Shown: positions 1 to 8,544, counted from the first letter of the stretch. The stretch is DNA of 64,000 nucleotides from Ensifer sp. USDA 6670 (GCA_000421085.1 ATWE01000006.1:248001-312000), one strand, 5' to 3'. Notes: generated from the letters alone by a model not told the origin. Numbers and translations are program-made.

Positions 1-564
1 CGCGTGAGCGAGGACGACGCCGCGAGCGCTGTTGCGCAAATGTCGGCCGGCGACACGCTGATGCTGCAGCTCGAAATTCCCGCCGCCTCTGTGGAAAAAG
101 CCTTGTCCGAAGCAAAACGGCGGGGCGTCCGATCGATCATCAACATCGCGCCGCTGACGCCGGATGCGGCCCGCCTCGGCCGCATGGCCGATATCGTCAT
201 CGCCAACGAGACCGAGTTCGAGCTCCTCGCCGGCAAAGCCGGCATCGCCGGCGCCGAGCGGGAAGAGGCTATGAAAGGGCTGCACGCCGAGACCCGACAG
301 ACCGTGATCGTAACGCTCGGGGCTGAGGGCGTGGCGGCAGTTCACGAAGGCGAACTCCATCGCGCGAAAGGGCTCACGATCGAGCCCGTCGACACGGTCG
401 GTGCCGGAGATACGTTCTGCGGCTATCTGGCCGCCGGCCTCGATGCCGGTCTCGCATTCTCCGAGGCGCTCCGCCGCGCCGCGGTTGCGGGATCGCTCGC
501 CTGCCTCAAGCCCGGCGCGCAGCCATCGATACCGCTTGCAGCCGAAGTCGCCACCCGGCTGTAG
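1..564 (+). CDS. rbsK: Ribokinase / PfkB-family sugar kinase, C-terminal part (5' end outside window)
   Basis: The reading frame is already open at base 1 and ends at TAG 562-564, so the start lies upstream of the window. The 187 visible codons cover the C-terminal half or more of a family usually about 300 residues long. The PfkB signature DTVGAGDTFCGYLAAGL contains the catalytic Asp and the anion-hole GAGD. Ribokinase phosphorylates ribose to ribose-5-phosphate with ATP in the cytoplasm. A nucleoside hydrolase that releases ribose lies 3 kb away, which fits nucleoside salvage. Another PfkB sugar kinase cannot be excluded because the sugar-binding N-terminus is missing. The stop codon is the first triplet of a mosaic repeat. 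Confidence 0.85.
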   Translation, partial: RVSEDDAASAVAQMSAGDTLMLQLEIPAASVEKALSEAKRRGVRSIINIAPLTPDAARLGRMADIVIANETEFELLAGKAGIAGAEREEAMKGLHAETRQTVIVTLGAEGVAAVHEGELHRAKGLTIEPVDTVGAGDTFCGYLAAGLDAGLAFSEALRRAAVAGSLACLKPGAQPSIPLAAEVATRL

Positions 565-655
565 AGCACTTTCAGGAAAAGTGTGTAGCGGTTCTCCGTC
601 CGGAAGTGCGCAGTTTCTCGGAGTGGTTCAGTGTTTCAACATTGAAACGCGCTAG
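562..655. repeat. RIME-like mosaic repeat, with adjoining palindrome
   Basis: The stretch beginning at the rbsK stop (TAGAGCACTTTCAGGAAAAG) and ending near 610 (CCGTCCGGAAGTGCG) belongs to the same family as 47166-47213, where it is inverted and diverged. It is followed by a perfect 7-base inverted repeat, GTTTCAA 633-639 and TTGAAAC 642-648. Such short palindromic mosaics are known from Sinorhizobium intergenic DNA. They are non-coding and of unknown function, and some act as mRNA 3'-end hairpins. Confidence 0.7.
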
Positions 656-908
656 ACGACGGAGAGATAAGCGTCCGCCATCAACGCTGACGCGCAAATC
701 CTGCCGCTTGAACCCGGAATCAGCTTCGGCGTTGGCCGTATTTTAATCTTTGATCGTCTAATCAGGTCAGCGAGAAGGCCAACTCCGCTTCGGCCGCTCC
801 TCCATGCCGGTCGGCATCTGGCGCTCCATGAGGGAGCTTCACCCACAGTTCCGAATATGTCGCGCCGCGGGCTCAACACCTGCGGACCTCTCAGTGCGTG
901 AGGATTTC
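565..908. other. 344-base intergenic region rbsK to chemoreceptor
   Basis: The left third is the mosaic repeat. The remainder (about 656-908) must hold the promoter and leader of the chemoreceptor gene, but I see no convincing -35/-10 pair. No small gene is supported here. The frame of the chemoreceptor remains open upstream to 804, but that part lacks family similarity. Confidence 0.5.
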
Positions 909-3275
909 ATGTTCAAGTTCCAAGCCAGATCGCTGGCGACAAAGTTGATCGCTGTGACGGGAGGCACGATCGCCCTCGTTCTGCTCGCGTCGAATTACGT
1001 GCTTATCTCCCAGACGCAGGACCGTGTGGAGACTCTGGTCTTCGACGGCGCGAAGACGGAAGCGCGGGCGATCGCGTCCGACATCGCGGGAAGCGTCGGG
1101 GAACTTGCCGCCGCCGCGCGGACCATGTCGGGCGTTCTGGGGCGCGGCCATGCCGGGCAGTCCACCGACCGCGCAGGCGCCATCAATCTCCTGAAGGCCA
1201 ACCTGGAGCAGCATGGCTTTGCCTTCGGCAGCTGGTTCGCCGAAGAGCCCAAAGCGTATGACGGGAAGGACGTCATCGACAACACGGAACTTGGCGGCAA
1301 TGCCGACGGTGCGTTCACGCCCTATTGGTCCAAGGACCGCAACGGAAATATCCAGCTCTCGACCTTCAAGGCCGATTATGCGGCCGAGTGGTACGGCCTG
1401 GCAGCAAAGAGCGGCAAGGGCGCCATCACCCAGCCATATCTCGCCGAAGGCACCGATGTCCCCACCACAATGACGTCGATCGCCTATCCTGTCATGTCGA
1501 ACGGCAGGATGATCGGCGTCTCGGGTGTCGATATTTCGCTCGCCGTACTCGCCGACCGTCTCTCGGCGGTCAAGCCTTTCGGCTCGGGCCGGGTCTACCT
1601 GCTGTCGCAGAGCGGCAAGTGGCTCGCCGCACCTATCCCCGAACTGCTGATGAAGGAATATGACGGCGAAGGCGCCGAGTCCGTGAAGAATGCCCTTTCC
1701 ACCGGCACGCCCCGCATGATCGAGAACCTGACTTACGACGGCAACGAGCCTTTCGACCGTGTCGTCTATCCTTTCAGCCTGCCCGACGTGAACGCGCAGT
1801 GGCTGGTTCTGGTCGATGTTCCGCGCTCAGCCATCAATGCGCCGGTGCGCGATCAGACCTATATGATGATCGTCGGCGGCCTGGTGGTCCTCGGCGCGGT
1901 ACTCGCCGGCCTCTATTTTGCTGTTCGCGGCTTCGTCCAGAAGCCGCTTGCCGGACTCGTCGACGACGTCGAGACGCTCAGCAACGGAGAATATACCCGG
2001 CCGATTTCCGGTCAGGAACGCTCCGACGAGACAGGCGCCGTCGCCAGGTCGCTCGAGGGCTTCCGTCACCAGCTCGCCGACAACAGGCGGCTCGAAAGCG
2101 AGGCCCGCCACGAGAGAGAACAGGCCGAACTGGAACGCGGACGTTCGGAAAACGAACGCACCGAGGCCAATGCGCTGCAGCGCGACATCGTCGCACGTCT
2201 CGGCAAGGCCCTGTCGCATCTCTCCGCCGGCGACCTCGCCTTCCGCCTTGCCGGCGACTTCCCCGGCGAATACGCGCAGCTGAAGGTCGATTTCAACGCG
2301 ACGATGGAGAGCCTCGAAGAGACTATCCGCACCGTCAACCACTCCGTCGTCAATATCGGCAGCGGCACCAGCGAGATCTCCGGCGCCGCCAACGACCTGT
2401 CGCATCGGACGGAACAGCAGGCAGCAAGCCTCGAGGAGACCGCGGCCGCCCTTGACGAACTGACCTCGCAGGTGAACGCCAGCGCCGAAAACGCCAAGGT
2501 CGCCGCGAAGTCCGTCGAGGTCGCAAGCAGCGACGCCGAACAGTCCGGCGAGGTGGTGCAGAAGGCGATCGCCGCCATGCAGGGCATCGAGCAGTCGTCG
2601 CATGAAGTCAGCCGGATCATCGGCGTCATCGATGAAATCGCCTTCCAGACCAATCTTCTGGCGCTCAATGCCGGGGTCGAGGCCGCCCGCGCCGGCGACG
2701 CCGGCAAGGGCTTCGCGGTCGTCGCGCAGGAAGTCCGCGAACTCGCTCAGCGCTCCGCCAATGCCGCAAAGGAAATCAAGACGCTGATCAATACATCGGC
2801 GGGCCAGGTTCGCGAGGGCGTCGACCTCGTCGGCAAGGCAGGCGGCGCGCTCGAGAAGATCGCCGAGCAGGTGGTGCAGATCAACGGACTCATCCGCCAG
2901 ATCTCCAGCTCCGCCTCGGAACAGGCGGTGGGCCTCAAGGAGATCAATTCCGCCGTCAATCAGATGGACCAGGTGACACAGCAGAACGCCGCCATGGTGG
3001 AAGAGACGACCGCCGCCAGCATGGCGCTGAACGACGAGGCTCGCGCCCTCAGCGCGCTGGTCGCCCGTTTCCAGATCGCCCCGCAGGCCGTTCAGGCTCA
3101 GGCCTCGGCCGAAATGCTGCGCGGTACGGCCGAGCGGATGCGTGCGGCTGCCCCCGCGGAAAGTCGTCCGGCACAGGCGCCGCGCAGTGCCGCCTATTCG
3201 AATTCGACTCAAAGGGTGCTTGCCAAGACATCCGGCGCCAATGCGCTCGCGCAGGACAATTGGGAAGAATTCTGA
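909..3275 (+). CDS. Methyl-accepting chemotaxis protein with periplasmic Cache-type sensor
   Basis: This 788-residue chemoreceptor senses a ligand in the periplasm and controls CheA through the cytoplasmic hairpin. Seen: membrane segment about residues 12-34, a periplasmic sensor of about 280 residues that looks like a double Cache domain, a second membrane segment about 318-338, HAMP, a second HAMP-like linker, and the signalling domain with the tip motif [18 protein letters not shown]. The protein ends in NWEEF, which matches the CheR-docking pentapeptide (NWETF in E. coli). The ATG at 909 is preferred over an in-frame upstream start at 804 because GAGG precedes it and the membrane anchor starts right after it. 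It is one of the rhizobial Mcp proteins; I cannot say which, and the ligand is unknown. Confidence 0.92.
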   Translation: MFKFQARSLATKLIAVTGGTIALVLLASNYVLISQTQDRVETLVFDGAKTEARAIASDIAGSVGELAAAARTMSGVLGRGHAGQSTDRAGAINLLKANLEQHGFAFGSWFAEEPKAYDGKDVIDNTELGGNADGAFTPYWSKDRNGNIQLSTFKADYAAEWYGLAAKSGKGAITQPYLAEGTDVPTTMTSIAYPVMSNGRMIGVSGVDISLAVLADRLSAVKPFGSGRVYLLSQSGKWLAAPIPELLMKEYDGEGAESVKNALSTGTPRMIENLTYDGNEPFDRVVYPFSLPDVNAQWLVLVDVPRSAINAPVRDQTYMMIVGGLVVLGAVLAGLYFAVRGFVQKPLAGLVDDVETLSNGEYTRPISGQERSDETGAVARSLEGFRHQLADNRRLESEARHEREQAELERGRSENERTEANALQRDIVARLGKALSHLSAGDLAFRLAGDFPGEYAQLKVDFNATMESLEETIRTVNHSVVNIGSGTSEISGAANDLSHRTEQQAASLEETAAALDELTSQVNASAENAKVAAKSVEVASSDAEQSGEVVQKAIAAMQGIEQSSHEVSRIIGVIDEIAFQTNLLALNAGVEAARAGDAGKGFAVVAQEVRELAQRSANAAKEIKTLINTSAGQVREGVDLVGKAGGALEKIAEQVVQINGLIRQISSSASEQAVGLKEINSAVNQMDQVTQQNAAMVEETTAASMALNDEARALSALVARFQIAPQAVQAQASAEMLRGTAERMRAAAPAESRPAQAPRSAAYSNSTQRVLAKTSGANALAQDNWEEF

Positions 3276-3301
3276 CCTGAAACGTTCTGCTCCAGACATT
3301 G

Positions 3302-3443
3302 CCCCTCCCCAACCCCTCCCCACAAGGGGGAGGGGCTCGGAGGTCCGGCCAACGCCTGCAATTCGCAAGCGTTGCGCCTGCTGATCTGTGCATTGAGGGC
3401 GTAGACGCTGCGCCCGATAAGCCCCTCCCCTTGTGGGGAGGGG
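3302..3443. repeat. Pair of GC-rich hairpins between convergent genes
   Basis: Two hairpins share the same arms: CCCCTCCCC 3313-3321 with GGGGAGGGG 3327-3335, and CCCCTCCCC 3422-3430 with GGGGAGGGG 3435-3443. Because the arms are the same, the whole 140-base unit can also fold as one large inverted repeat. It sits between the convergent chemoreceptor and nucleoside hydrolase genes, where it could end transcription from both sides. Similar G/C palindromes are dispersed in rhizobial genomes. Confidence 0.75.
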
Positions 3444-3467
3444 TATCACGTGAGTTGCGGGGGTCTC

Positions 3468-4412
3468 TCAGATACGGGCCAACCGTTCGGTCAAGAGCTC
3501 GAAGAAGCCCTCGTCGTCGATGTGCCGCATGACCTTGGCGTTGTGCGCGCGGCCGGTGACCTGCCACCAGTCGACGACGGTCATGCCCGTGGTGAGCGCA
3601 GACGCCGTTTCGATCTCGACGTTGCAGTCCCGTCCTGTGAAGAGCTCCGGCCGCAAGATATAGGCGATCACAGTCGGATCGTGCAGCGGCCCGCCGTCGG
3701 TACCGTATTTCTCGATGTCGAAACGCTCGAAGAATTCCAGCATCTCCGCAAGGGCGACTGCCGCCGGGCTGCCGATCGCGCGGATCTTCTCCACGCGTGC
3801 CTTCCGTGTCAGAACGCGATGGGTGACGTCGAGGGGCATCATGACGATCGGGATGCCGGAGCGGAAGACGATCTCGGCGGCCTCCGGATCGACATAGATG
3901 TTGAATTCCGCCGCAGGCGTTATGTTGCCGCCCTCGAAGAAGCCGCCGCCCATCATCACGAGCTCGCGTACCGAAGGCGCGATTTCCGGAGCCTTGGTCA
4001 GGGCCAGCGCGATATTCGTCAGCGGTCCAAGCGTGCAAAGCGTCACGGCACCCGGCGCCTCCGCACGCAGCGTTTCGACGATGAAGTCGACGGCGTGCTG
4101 CTCTTGAAGCGGCATCGTCGGCTCGTCGAGCGCAGGGCCATCGAGCCCCGTCTTGCCGTGCACGTGCTCGGCCGTGACGAGCGGGCGCGCGACCGGCCGC
4201 TCGGCACCCGCGAAGATCTTGACATCGGTCCTGTTGCAGAGCTCGCAGACGATGCGGGCGTTGCGGGCCGTCAGTGTCAGCGGGACATTGCCGGCAACCG
4301 CGGTGATGCCGAGGACCTCGATTTCCTCCGGGCTGCCGAGGGCCAGCATGATTGCGGCCGCGTCGTCCTGGCCCGGATCCGTGTCGATGATGACTTTTCT
4401 TGCGCTTGACAC
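3468..4412 (-). CDS. iunH: Inosine-uridine preferring nucleoside hydrolase family protein
   Basis: This 314-residue enzyme hydrolyses the N-glycosidic bond of purine or pyrimidine ribonucleosides to free base and ribose in the cytoplasm. The N-terminal IIDTDPGQDDAAAI is the family's calcium- and ribose-binding Asp cluster, and the length is normal for the family. The start is a GTG at 4412, with GGGAGA about 8 bases upstream on the minus strand. A nearby ATG at 4419 is in another frame. Liberated ribose could be used by the ribokinase at the left edge. Substrate preference cannot be read from sequence. The gene diverges from the small heat-shock gene. Confidence 0.9.
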   Translation of the reverse strand: MSSARKVIIDTDPGQDDAAAIMLALGSPEEIEVLGITAVAGNVPLTLTARNARIVCELCNRTDVKIFAGAERPVARPLVTAEHVHGKTGLDGPALDEPTMPLQEQHAVDFIVETLRAEAPGAVTLCTLGPLTNIALALTKAPEIAPSVRELVMMGGGFFEGGNITPAAEFNIYVDPEAAEIVFRSGIPIVMMPLDVTHRVLTRKARVEKIRAIGSPAAVALAEMLEFFERFDIEKYGTDGGPLHDPTVIAYILRPELFTGRDCNVEIETASALTTGMTVVDWWQVTGRAHNAKVMRHIDDEGFFELLTERLARI

Positions 4413-4484
4413 TTTTCATCTCCCTGCAGGACCGTCGCTCTCAGGTCAGAGACTATGATTTGCGCGGCCTGCGGAGGCAAGCCG

Positions 4485-4513
4485 CTTGCACTCATTGCAC
4501 ACAGCCACCATAT
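4485..4513 (+). promoter_or_regulatory. Candidate RpoH (heat-shock sigma) promoter of the hsp20 gene
   Basis: CTTGCA at 4485-4490 and CCATAT at 4508-4513 are separated by 17 bases. This is close to the alphaproteobacterial sigma-32 pattern CTTG-N17/18-CCTATAT. Transcription would begin near 4520, giving a leader of about 57 nt. Promoter activity is inferred from position and pattern. Confidence 0.5.
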
Positions 4514-4519
4514 TGCAGG

Positions 4520-4579
4520 CAGGATGCTGCTTGGCAGGTCCGACACATGGTCGCTTGAGCTGCAAGGGCTTGGATAATG
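4520..4579 (+). promoter_or_regulatory. Candidate ROSE-like RNA thermometer in the hsp20 leader
   Basis: The Shine-Dalgarno AAGGG 4564-4568 can pair with CGCTT 4552-4556 across a short loop. The pairing leaves one G opposite a G, and the left arm reads TCGCT. That matches the UYGCU anti-SD element with its special G pair in ROSE thermometers, which are common before rhizobial small heat-shock genes. A weaker upstream hairpin (GCAG...CTGC) also fits. No folding was computed. Confidence 0.5.
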
Positions 4580-5008
4580 AGCAGAATAACGCCTTTTACG
4601 AGCCCGCTTCTGGTGGGTTTCGACAGCATGGAAAAGACCCTTGAGCGCATCGCGAAGGGCAATGATGGCTATCCTCCCTACAATATAGAGCGCATTCGCG
4701 GCGATTCTGCCGCCGACGCGCCTGAACGCCTGCGGATAACGCTGGCGGTCGCGGGCTTCTCGGAGGAAGACCTCGACGTGACGACCGAGGAAAACCAGCT
4801 CGTCATCCGCGGCCGACAGATCGAGACCGGCGAAAGGGAATATCTGCATCGGGGCATCGCCGCCCGACAGTTCCAGCGGACCTTCGTTCTGGCCGATGGA
4901 ATGCAGGTTCTCGGCGCGGAATTGCGCAACGGCCTGCTTGCGGTGGACCTGGTGCGCCCCGAGCCCGCCCGTATGGTAAAGAAAATTAATATTTCGGTCC
5001 CAGAATAG
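4577..5008 (+). CDS. Small heat-shock protein, Hsp20/alpha-crystallin family
   Basis: This 143-residue ATP-independent chaperone holds unfolding proteins in the cytoplasm. The alpha-crystallin domain spans roughly residues 35-130 and includes the family motif around ELRNGLLAVDL. The C-terminal KKINIS supplies the I-x-I tail motif that locks oligomers. ATG 4577 follows AAGGG at suitable spacing. It is probably co-transcribed with the DUF1150 gene 42 bases downstream. Regulation is suggested by an RpoH-like promoter and a ROSE-like leader. It is an IbpA-type protein of the rhizobial class A/B set; which paralog is not clear. Confidence 0.92.
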   Translation: MSRITPFTSPLLVGFDSMEKTLERIAKGNDGYPPYNIERIRGDSAADAPERLRITLAVAGFSEEDLDVTTEENQLVIRGRQIETGEREYLHRGIAARQFQRTFVLADGMQVLGAELRNGLLAVDLVRPEPARMVKKINISVPE

Positions 5009-5050
5009 GATAACCGGCGAGATTTTTTCCTGCGTCGGCGACCACGGAGC

Positions 5051-5314
5051 ATGACCATGGGACTGAAAGCCATCAACACATCGCTGTCGAAGAACGACCT
5101 TGCGCATCTTGGCGCAGGCGAGGTCGGCTATATCCGCAAGATGCGTTCTGAGGAGGTCTCCCGTTGTTTTCCTGAAGCGCCCGAGATGGGGCCTGGGATC
5201 GATCTTTGGGCGCTGTTCGGCGCCGATGGAACGCCTATCCTGCTGACGGACAACCGCTCCAGCACCTTCTTCAAGGCGGCCGAAGACGACCTTCGCACGG
5301 TCACTTTGCATTGA
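5051..5314 (+). CDS. DUF1150 family small protein
   Basis: This is an 87-residue soluble protein with no membrane segment. It matches the alphaproteobacterial DUF1150 family, which is commonly found directly after small heat-shock genes, as here. The ATG at 5051 is preceded by CGGAG, and a second ATG two codons on (5057) is an alternative. Function is unknown. The conserved pairing with Hsp20 and the probable shared transcript suggest a stress-related role, perhaps as a chaperone partner. That role is inference only. Confidence 0.8.
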   Translation: MTMGLKAINTSLSKNDLAHLGAGEVGYIRKMRSEEVSRCFPEAPEMGPGIDLWALFGADGTPILLTDNRSSTFFKAAEDDLRTVTLH

Positions 5315-5370
5315 GCGGTTGACGCAAGCTATCGGAATTGAATTGGCCCCTGATCCGGCCTGCCGGCCAC

Positions 5371-5448
5371 CTTCTCCCCGTAAACGGGGCGAAGGAGACT
5401 CGCGGCGGACCGTTCAAGTCCCCTCTCTCCACCGGCGAGAGGGGGATT
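5371..5448. terminator. Two hairpins between convergent DUF1150 and trmB genes
   Basis: The first stem pairs CTTCTCCCCG 5371-5380 with CGGGGCGAAG from 5385, bulging one C. The second pairs CCCCTCTC 5420-5427 with GAGAGGGG 5437-5444 and is followed by ATTTTCT. On the plus strand the second hairpin with its T run is a plausible terminator for the hsp20 operon. The arrangement resembles the paired GC hairpins at 3302-3443. Confidence 0.55.
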
Positions 5449-5450
5449 TT

Positions 5451-6149
5451 CTAAGCCCGTCGAAAGGTCAGGTAAGCCGAACTGCGGCCTTCCCGGCGGG
5501 CCTTGGCTTCGTAGCGCGTGCTCGGCCACCCGGCAAACGGCGTCAGCCAGTCGGCCGCTCTTTCTGCCGTCCATTCGAAAGCCGCGTGGTCGCGGCAATG
5601 GATGAGCGTCCAGTTTATGTAACTGTCGATATCAGAGGCAAAACAGAAGACGCCGCCGGGCTTCAGGATGCGTGCGAAACGGTCGAGATTGACATGGGAG
5701 ACGAAACGCCTCTTCCAGTGCTTTCGCTTCGGCCATGGATCGGGATAAAGCAGGTCGATCTGGTCGACGGATGCCGTCGGCAGCCAATCCAGCACCTGCG
5801 TCGCGTCGTCGTCGTAAAGGCGGATGTTCCTGATCGCCTTCGCCTCGATCTGCCCGAGCAGTTTCGCCATCGAATTGACGAAGGGTTCCACCCCGATGAA
5901 GCCGGTCGCCGGGTCTTCCGCGGCACGGTGGATCAGGTGCTCTCCGCCGCCGAAGCCGATCTCCAGGCGGATTCGCTCGACGGACCCGGGGAAAAGCGCC
6001 GCCAGATCGGCCGGAGCCGGCTCATCGAGATCGAGCTTCAAAAGAGGCAGCAGGTTTTCGAGATGCGCCGCCTGGCGCTCCCGCAAGGGCTTGCCTTTGC
6101 GGCGGCCGAAGAAAGCTTCCGTTGCCCTGGCACCGCGCGTTTCGGTCAT
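5451..6149 (-). CDS. trmB: tRNA (guanine-N7-)-methyltransferase
   Basis: TrmB methylates G46 in the variable loop of tRNA using S-adenosylmethionine. The protein has 232 residues from ATG 6149. A longer in-frame reading exists upstream but lacks family similarity, whereas the family N-terminus begins at [14 protein letters not shown]. Seen: the SAM-binding motif IGFGGGEHL and the conserved [14 protein letters not shown] segment. It lies downstream of metK, which makes its methyl donor, with 223 bases between them. The two are probably separate transcripts or loosely linked. Confidence 0.95.
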   Translation of the reverse strand: MTETRGARATEAFFGRRKGKPLRERQAAHLENLLPLLKLDLDEPAPADLAALFPGSVERIRLEIGFGGGEHLIHRAAEDPATGFIGVEPFVNSMAKLLGQIEAKAIRNIRLYDDDATQVLDWLPTASVDQIDLLYPDPWPKRKHWKRRFVSHVNLDRFARILKPGGVFCFASDIDSYINWTLIHCRDHAAFEWTAERAADWLTPFAGWPSTRYEAKARREGRSSAYLTFRRA

Positions 6150-6223
6150 GTCGTTTTTCCCATAGATGAAGCAGGCTGCGGATAGAGGCCGCACACCGTT
6201 TTCCGCATCCAGTTCCGCATCCA

Positions 6224-6253
6224 TGATTTCGGATCGAGCCGAGCCCGAAATCA
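6224..6253 (-). terminator. Hairpin between metK and trmB
   Basis: A perfect 9-base inverted repeat, TGATTTCGG 6224-6232 and CCGAAATCA 6245-6253, lies 120 bases after the metK stop on the minus strand. There is no U run, so if it ends metK transcription it would be factor-dependent or act as a 3'-end stabiliser. It could instead be a protein site. Confidence 0.35.
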
Positions 6254-6372
6254 CAATGAACGAGGCGGACGCTCCTCGCCGGAGCGCCCGCCTGATTGTT
6301 GCCACGGCTGATAACAGGCCGCTGCGATATCTTCAATACGCGGCTTCTTCCGAAGCTGCCCCCGGGGCAGGC

Positions 6373-7653
6373 TTACGCCGCGCGGCTCGCCGCTCTTCCG
6401 TTGACGGACGAAGAGTCGCTGTCGATCGCTTCTTTCAGCGGCTTGACCAGGTCGAGCTTCTCCCAGGAGAAGGAACCGTCGCGGCCGGCCTTGCGGCCGA
6501 AATGGCCATAGGCAGAAGTCTTGGCATAGATCGGCCGGTTGAGGTCCAGATGGCGGCGGATGCCTGTCGGCGACAGGTCCATCGTCTTGCGGATGGCGCT
6601 CTCCACCTGGTCTTCCGAGACTTTTCCCGTGCCGTGCAGGTCGACATAGATCGACAGCGGCTGGGCTACGCCGATCGCGTAGGAAAGCTGGATGGTGCAG
6701 CGCTCGGCAAGGCCCGCCGCCACGACGTTCTTGGCAAGGTAGCGGGCGGCATAGGCGGCCGAGCGGTCGACCTTGGTCGTGTCCTTGCCGGAGAAGGCAC
6801 CCCCGCCATGCGGGGCTGCGCCGCCATAGGTGTCGACGATGATCTTGCGGCCGGTAAGGCCCGCATCGCCGTCCGGTCCGCCGATGACGAACTTGCCCGT
6901 GGGATTGATGTACCAGGTGCAATCGTCGGCGATCTTAAGGTCCCCGAGCGCCTCACGGATATAGGGCTCGACCACGGAGCGGACCTTGGCGGAATCCCAG
7001 CTCTCGTCGAGGTGCTGGGTGGAAAGAACGATCGAGGTGGCCTCGGCCGGCTTGCCGTCGACGTACCGCACGGTCACCTGGCTCTTGGCGTCCGGTCCAA
7101 GCTTGGCGACTTCGCCTTCGCCCTTCTTGCGGGCCGCGGCGAGCAGATTGAGGATGCGGTGCGAATAGTAGATCGGCGCCGGCATGAGCTCGGCGGTCTC
7201 GCGGCAGGCATAGCCGAACATGATGCCCTGGTCGCCTGCGCCTTCTTCGCCCTGCTTGTCGGCGGCATTGTCCACGCCCTGCGCGATGTGTGCGGACTGG
7301 AAGTGCAGAAGAACGTCGATCTTCGCCGTCTTCCAATGGAAGCCGTCCTGCTCGTAGCCGATGTCGCGGATCGCCTTGCGGGCCGCCGACTTGAACTTCG
7401 AGGGGTTGATGACGTCGTTGCCGTTCTTGTCTTTCTTGAGGAGGCTCGGCGGCAGCCGAACCTCTCCGGCGATGACCACACGATTGGTGGTCGCCAGCGT
7501 TTCACAGGCGATGCGCACAGTCCAAGGATCGACGCCGGTCTTTGCGGCTTCACGGTAGACCAGATCCACGATTTCGTCGGAGATACGGTCACACACTTTG
7601 TCCGGATGACCTTCGGCTACGGATTCACTTGTGAACAGGTAGTTTGCGCGCAT
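6373..7653 (-). CDS. metK: S-adenosylmethionine synthetase
   Basis: MetK makes SAM from methionine and ATP and forms a cytoplasmic tetramer. The protein has 426 residues from ATG 7653, preceded by GAGGGGAC. Upstream in-frame codons are not conserved. Motifs seen: GHPDKVCD near the N-terminus (ATP/methionine site), [13 protein letters not shown], and the glycine-rich GGGAFSGKD loop. All catalytic segments look intact, and the length is slightly above the roughly 385-400 usual because of rhizobial inserts. A strong palindrome 73-96 bases upstream suggests transcriptional control by a SAM-cycle repressor. No SAM riboswitch is evident. Confidence 0.97.
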   Translation of the reverse strand: MRANYLFTSESVAEGHPDKVCDRISDEIVDLVYREAAKTGVDPWTVRIACETLATTNRVVIAGEVRLPPSLLKKDKNGNDVINPSKFKSAARKAIRDIGYEQDGFHWKTAKIDVLLHFQSAHIAQGVDNAADKQGEEGAGDQGIMFGYACRETAELMPAPIYYSHRILNLLAAARKKGEGEVAKLGPDAKSQVTVRYVDGKPAEATSIVLSTQHLDESWDSAKVRSVVEPYIREALGDLKIADDCTWYINPTGKFVIGGPDGDAGLTGRKIIVDTYGGAAPHGGGAFSGKDTTKVDRSAAYAARYLAKNVVAAGLAERCTIQLSYAIGVAQPLSIYVDLHGTGKVSEDQVESAIRKTMDLSPTGIRRHLDLNRPIYAKTSAYGHFGRKAGRDGSFSWEKLDLVKPLKEAIDSDSSSVNGRAASRAA

Positions 7654-7725
7654 GCGGGAAGTCCCCTCAATGAAAGAAGCGGTCCAAACGTTTAGTGGTT
7701 TTGCCGGTGAAAAACAAGCACACAA

Positions 7726-7749
7726 CGACATAAATATATCTTTATATCG
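7726..7749 (-). promoter_or_regulatory. 24-base palindromic operator upstream of metK (SahR-like candidate)
   Basis: CGACATAAATATATCTTTATATCG is a near-perfect palindrome with 20 of 24 positions symmetrical and an A/T core in GC-rich surroundings. Its position 73-96 bases before the metK start suits a repressor site. An A/T-rich palindrome of this kind before SAM-cycle genes is what is expected for ArsR-type SahR repressors of Proteobacteria. The link to SahR is inference. Confidence 0.55.
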
Positions 7750-7938
7750 GCATCGCTGCGACGTTCCGCTTTCCGGAAATGCGCGCCTGGTGAAATCTTC
7801 GCGCTCGGGCGGGAGCCGTGATCCGCGCAGCCGGAATCCGTCTGGAGCGCGACGCGACTCTCGTCGCATGCAGCTTCGAAACGCTGCCGCCTTCGTCCTT
7901 TATCGGCAGTTTGGAGCTCGCGCAGTCGCCCATATACG

Positions 7939-7961
7939 AAAAAAGCGGCTTGACGCCGCTT
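7939..7961 (-). terminator. Rho-independent terminator of phrR
   Basis: On the minus strand the stem AAGCGGC/GCCGCTT (7961-7955 and 7949-7943, 5-base loop) is followed directly by a run of T (complement of A 7939-7944). It lies 26 bases after the phrR stop, so metK needs its own promoter. Confidence 0.8.
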
Positions 7962-7986
7962 CTTTCGTGCCGGAACACTTTGCCGC

Positions 7987-8406
7987 CTATTCGCTCTCCG
8001 CCTCGGCGGCCAGAGCTTTCACGAGGTCTACCAGCTTGCGCCGGACCTTCGGGTCGGAAATCTTGACGAAGGCGCGGTTGAGCTGTAGCCCTTCCGAGGA
8101 AGACAGGAAATCGACGACGTAGTTGGAACTCGACGCCTCGGCCATCCCCGGCCCGGTGCCGCCGCCATCGCCCGGAGCATCCTCGAAGAAGAACGACACC
8201 GGCACGTTGAGTATCTGCGAAATGTTTTGCAGCCGGCTCGCGCCGACGCGGTTCGTGCCTTTTTCGTACTTCTGGATCTGCTGGAAGGTAATCCCCAGGC
8301 TCTCGCCGAGCTTCTCCTGGCTCATGCCAAGCATCGTCCGACGAAGGCGAATCCTGCTACCGACATGAATGTCGATCGGGTTCGGTTTCTTCTTGTTCTC
8401 GATCAT
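7987..8406 (-). CDS. phrR: PhrR/PraR-type XRE-family transcriptional regulator
   Basis: This 139-residue DNA-binding protein has an HTH_3 domain at about residues 12-68 (RIRLRRTMLGMSQEKLGESL, then the FQQIQKYE recognition region) and an acidic, Gly-rich linker. ATG 8406 follows AGGAAGG; an upstream in-frame extension is not conserved. Position next to lnt/actA and metK matches phrR, described in Sinorhizobium as an acid- and stress-inducible regulator adjacent to actA. The ortholog PraR represses quorum-sensing and other genes in related rhizobia. A perfect palindrome just upstream of the RBS suggests autoregulation. Its own terminator follows. Confidence 0.9.
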   Translation of the reverse strand: MIENKKKPNPIDIHVGSRIRLRRTMLGMSQEKLGESLGITFQQIQKYEKGTNRVGASRLQNISQILNVPVSFFFEDAPGDGGGTGPGMAEASSSNYVVDFLSSSEGLQLNRAFVKISDPKVRRKLVDLVKALAAEAESE

Positions 8407-8417
8407 ATTCGCCTTCC

Positions 8418-8432
8418 TAAACACGCTGTTTA
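8418..8432 (-). promoter_or_regulatory. 15-base perfect palindrome at the phrR start (autoregulatory operator candidate)
   Basis: TAAACACGCTGTTTA has perfect 6-base arms around a 3-base centre and ends 11 bases before the phrR ATG, touching the RBS. XRE regulators often bind ACA-N-TGT type palindromes, so binding by PhrR itself is a reasonable guess. Confidence 0.5.
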
Positions 8433-8544
8433 CGTTACCAGCAACCCCGCATTGCAAGATTTTGCGCTGCGGCAACCCTGTCACGCTCCGGCGGCAGGCG
8501 AAGGTTGATGGCGAAATCCACTATGCAATTTCAGGGGTTTTACG

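Larger units (their letters stand above)
7654..7986. other. 333-base region between phrR and metK
   Basis: On the minus strand it holds, in order, the phrR terminator (7961-7939), about 190 bases without a clear feature, the 24-base palindrome 7726-7749 and the metK leader. No tRNA, small gene or known riboswitch fold was recognised. Confidence 0.6.

Noticed and set aside
7654-7986. SAM-responsive riboswitch upstream of metK
   Set aside because: I see no SAM-II or SAM/SAH-type pseudoknot pattern near the RBS. The clear signals are a protein-type palindrome and the phrR terminator. A covariance-model search would settle it.
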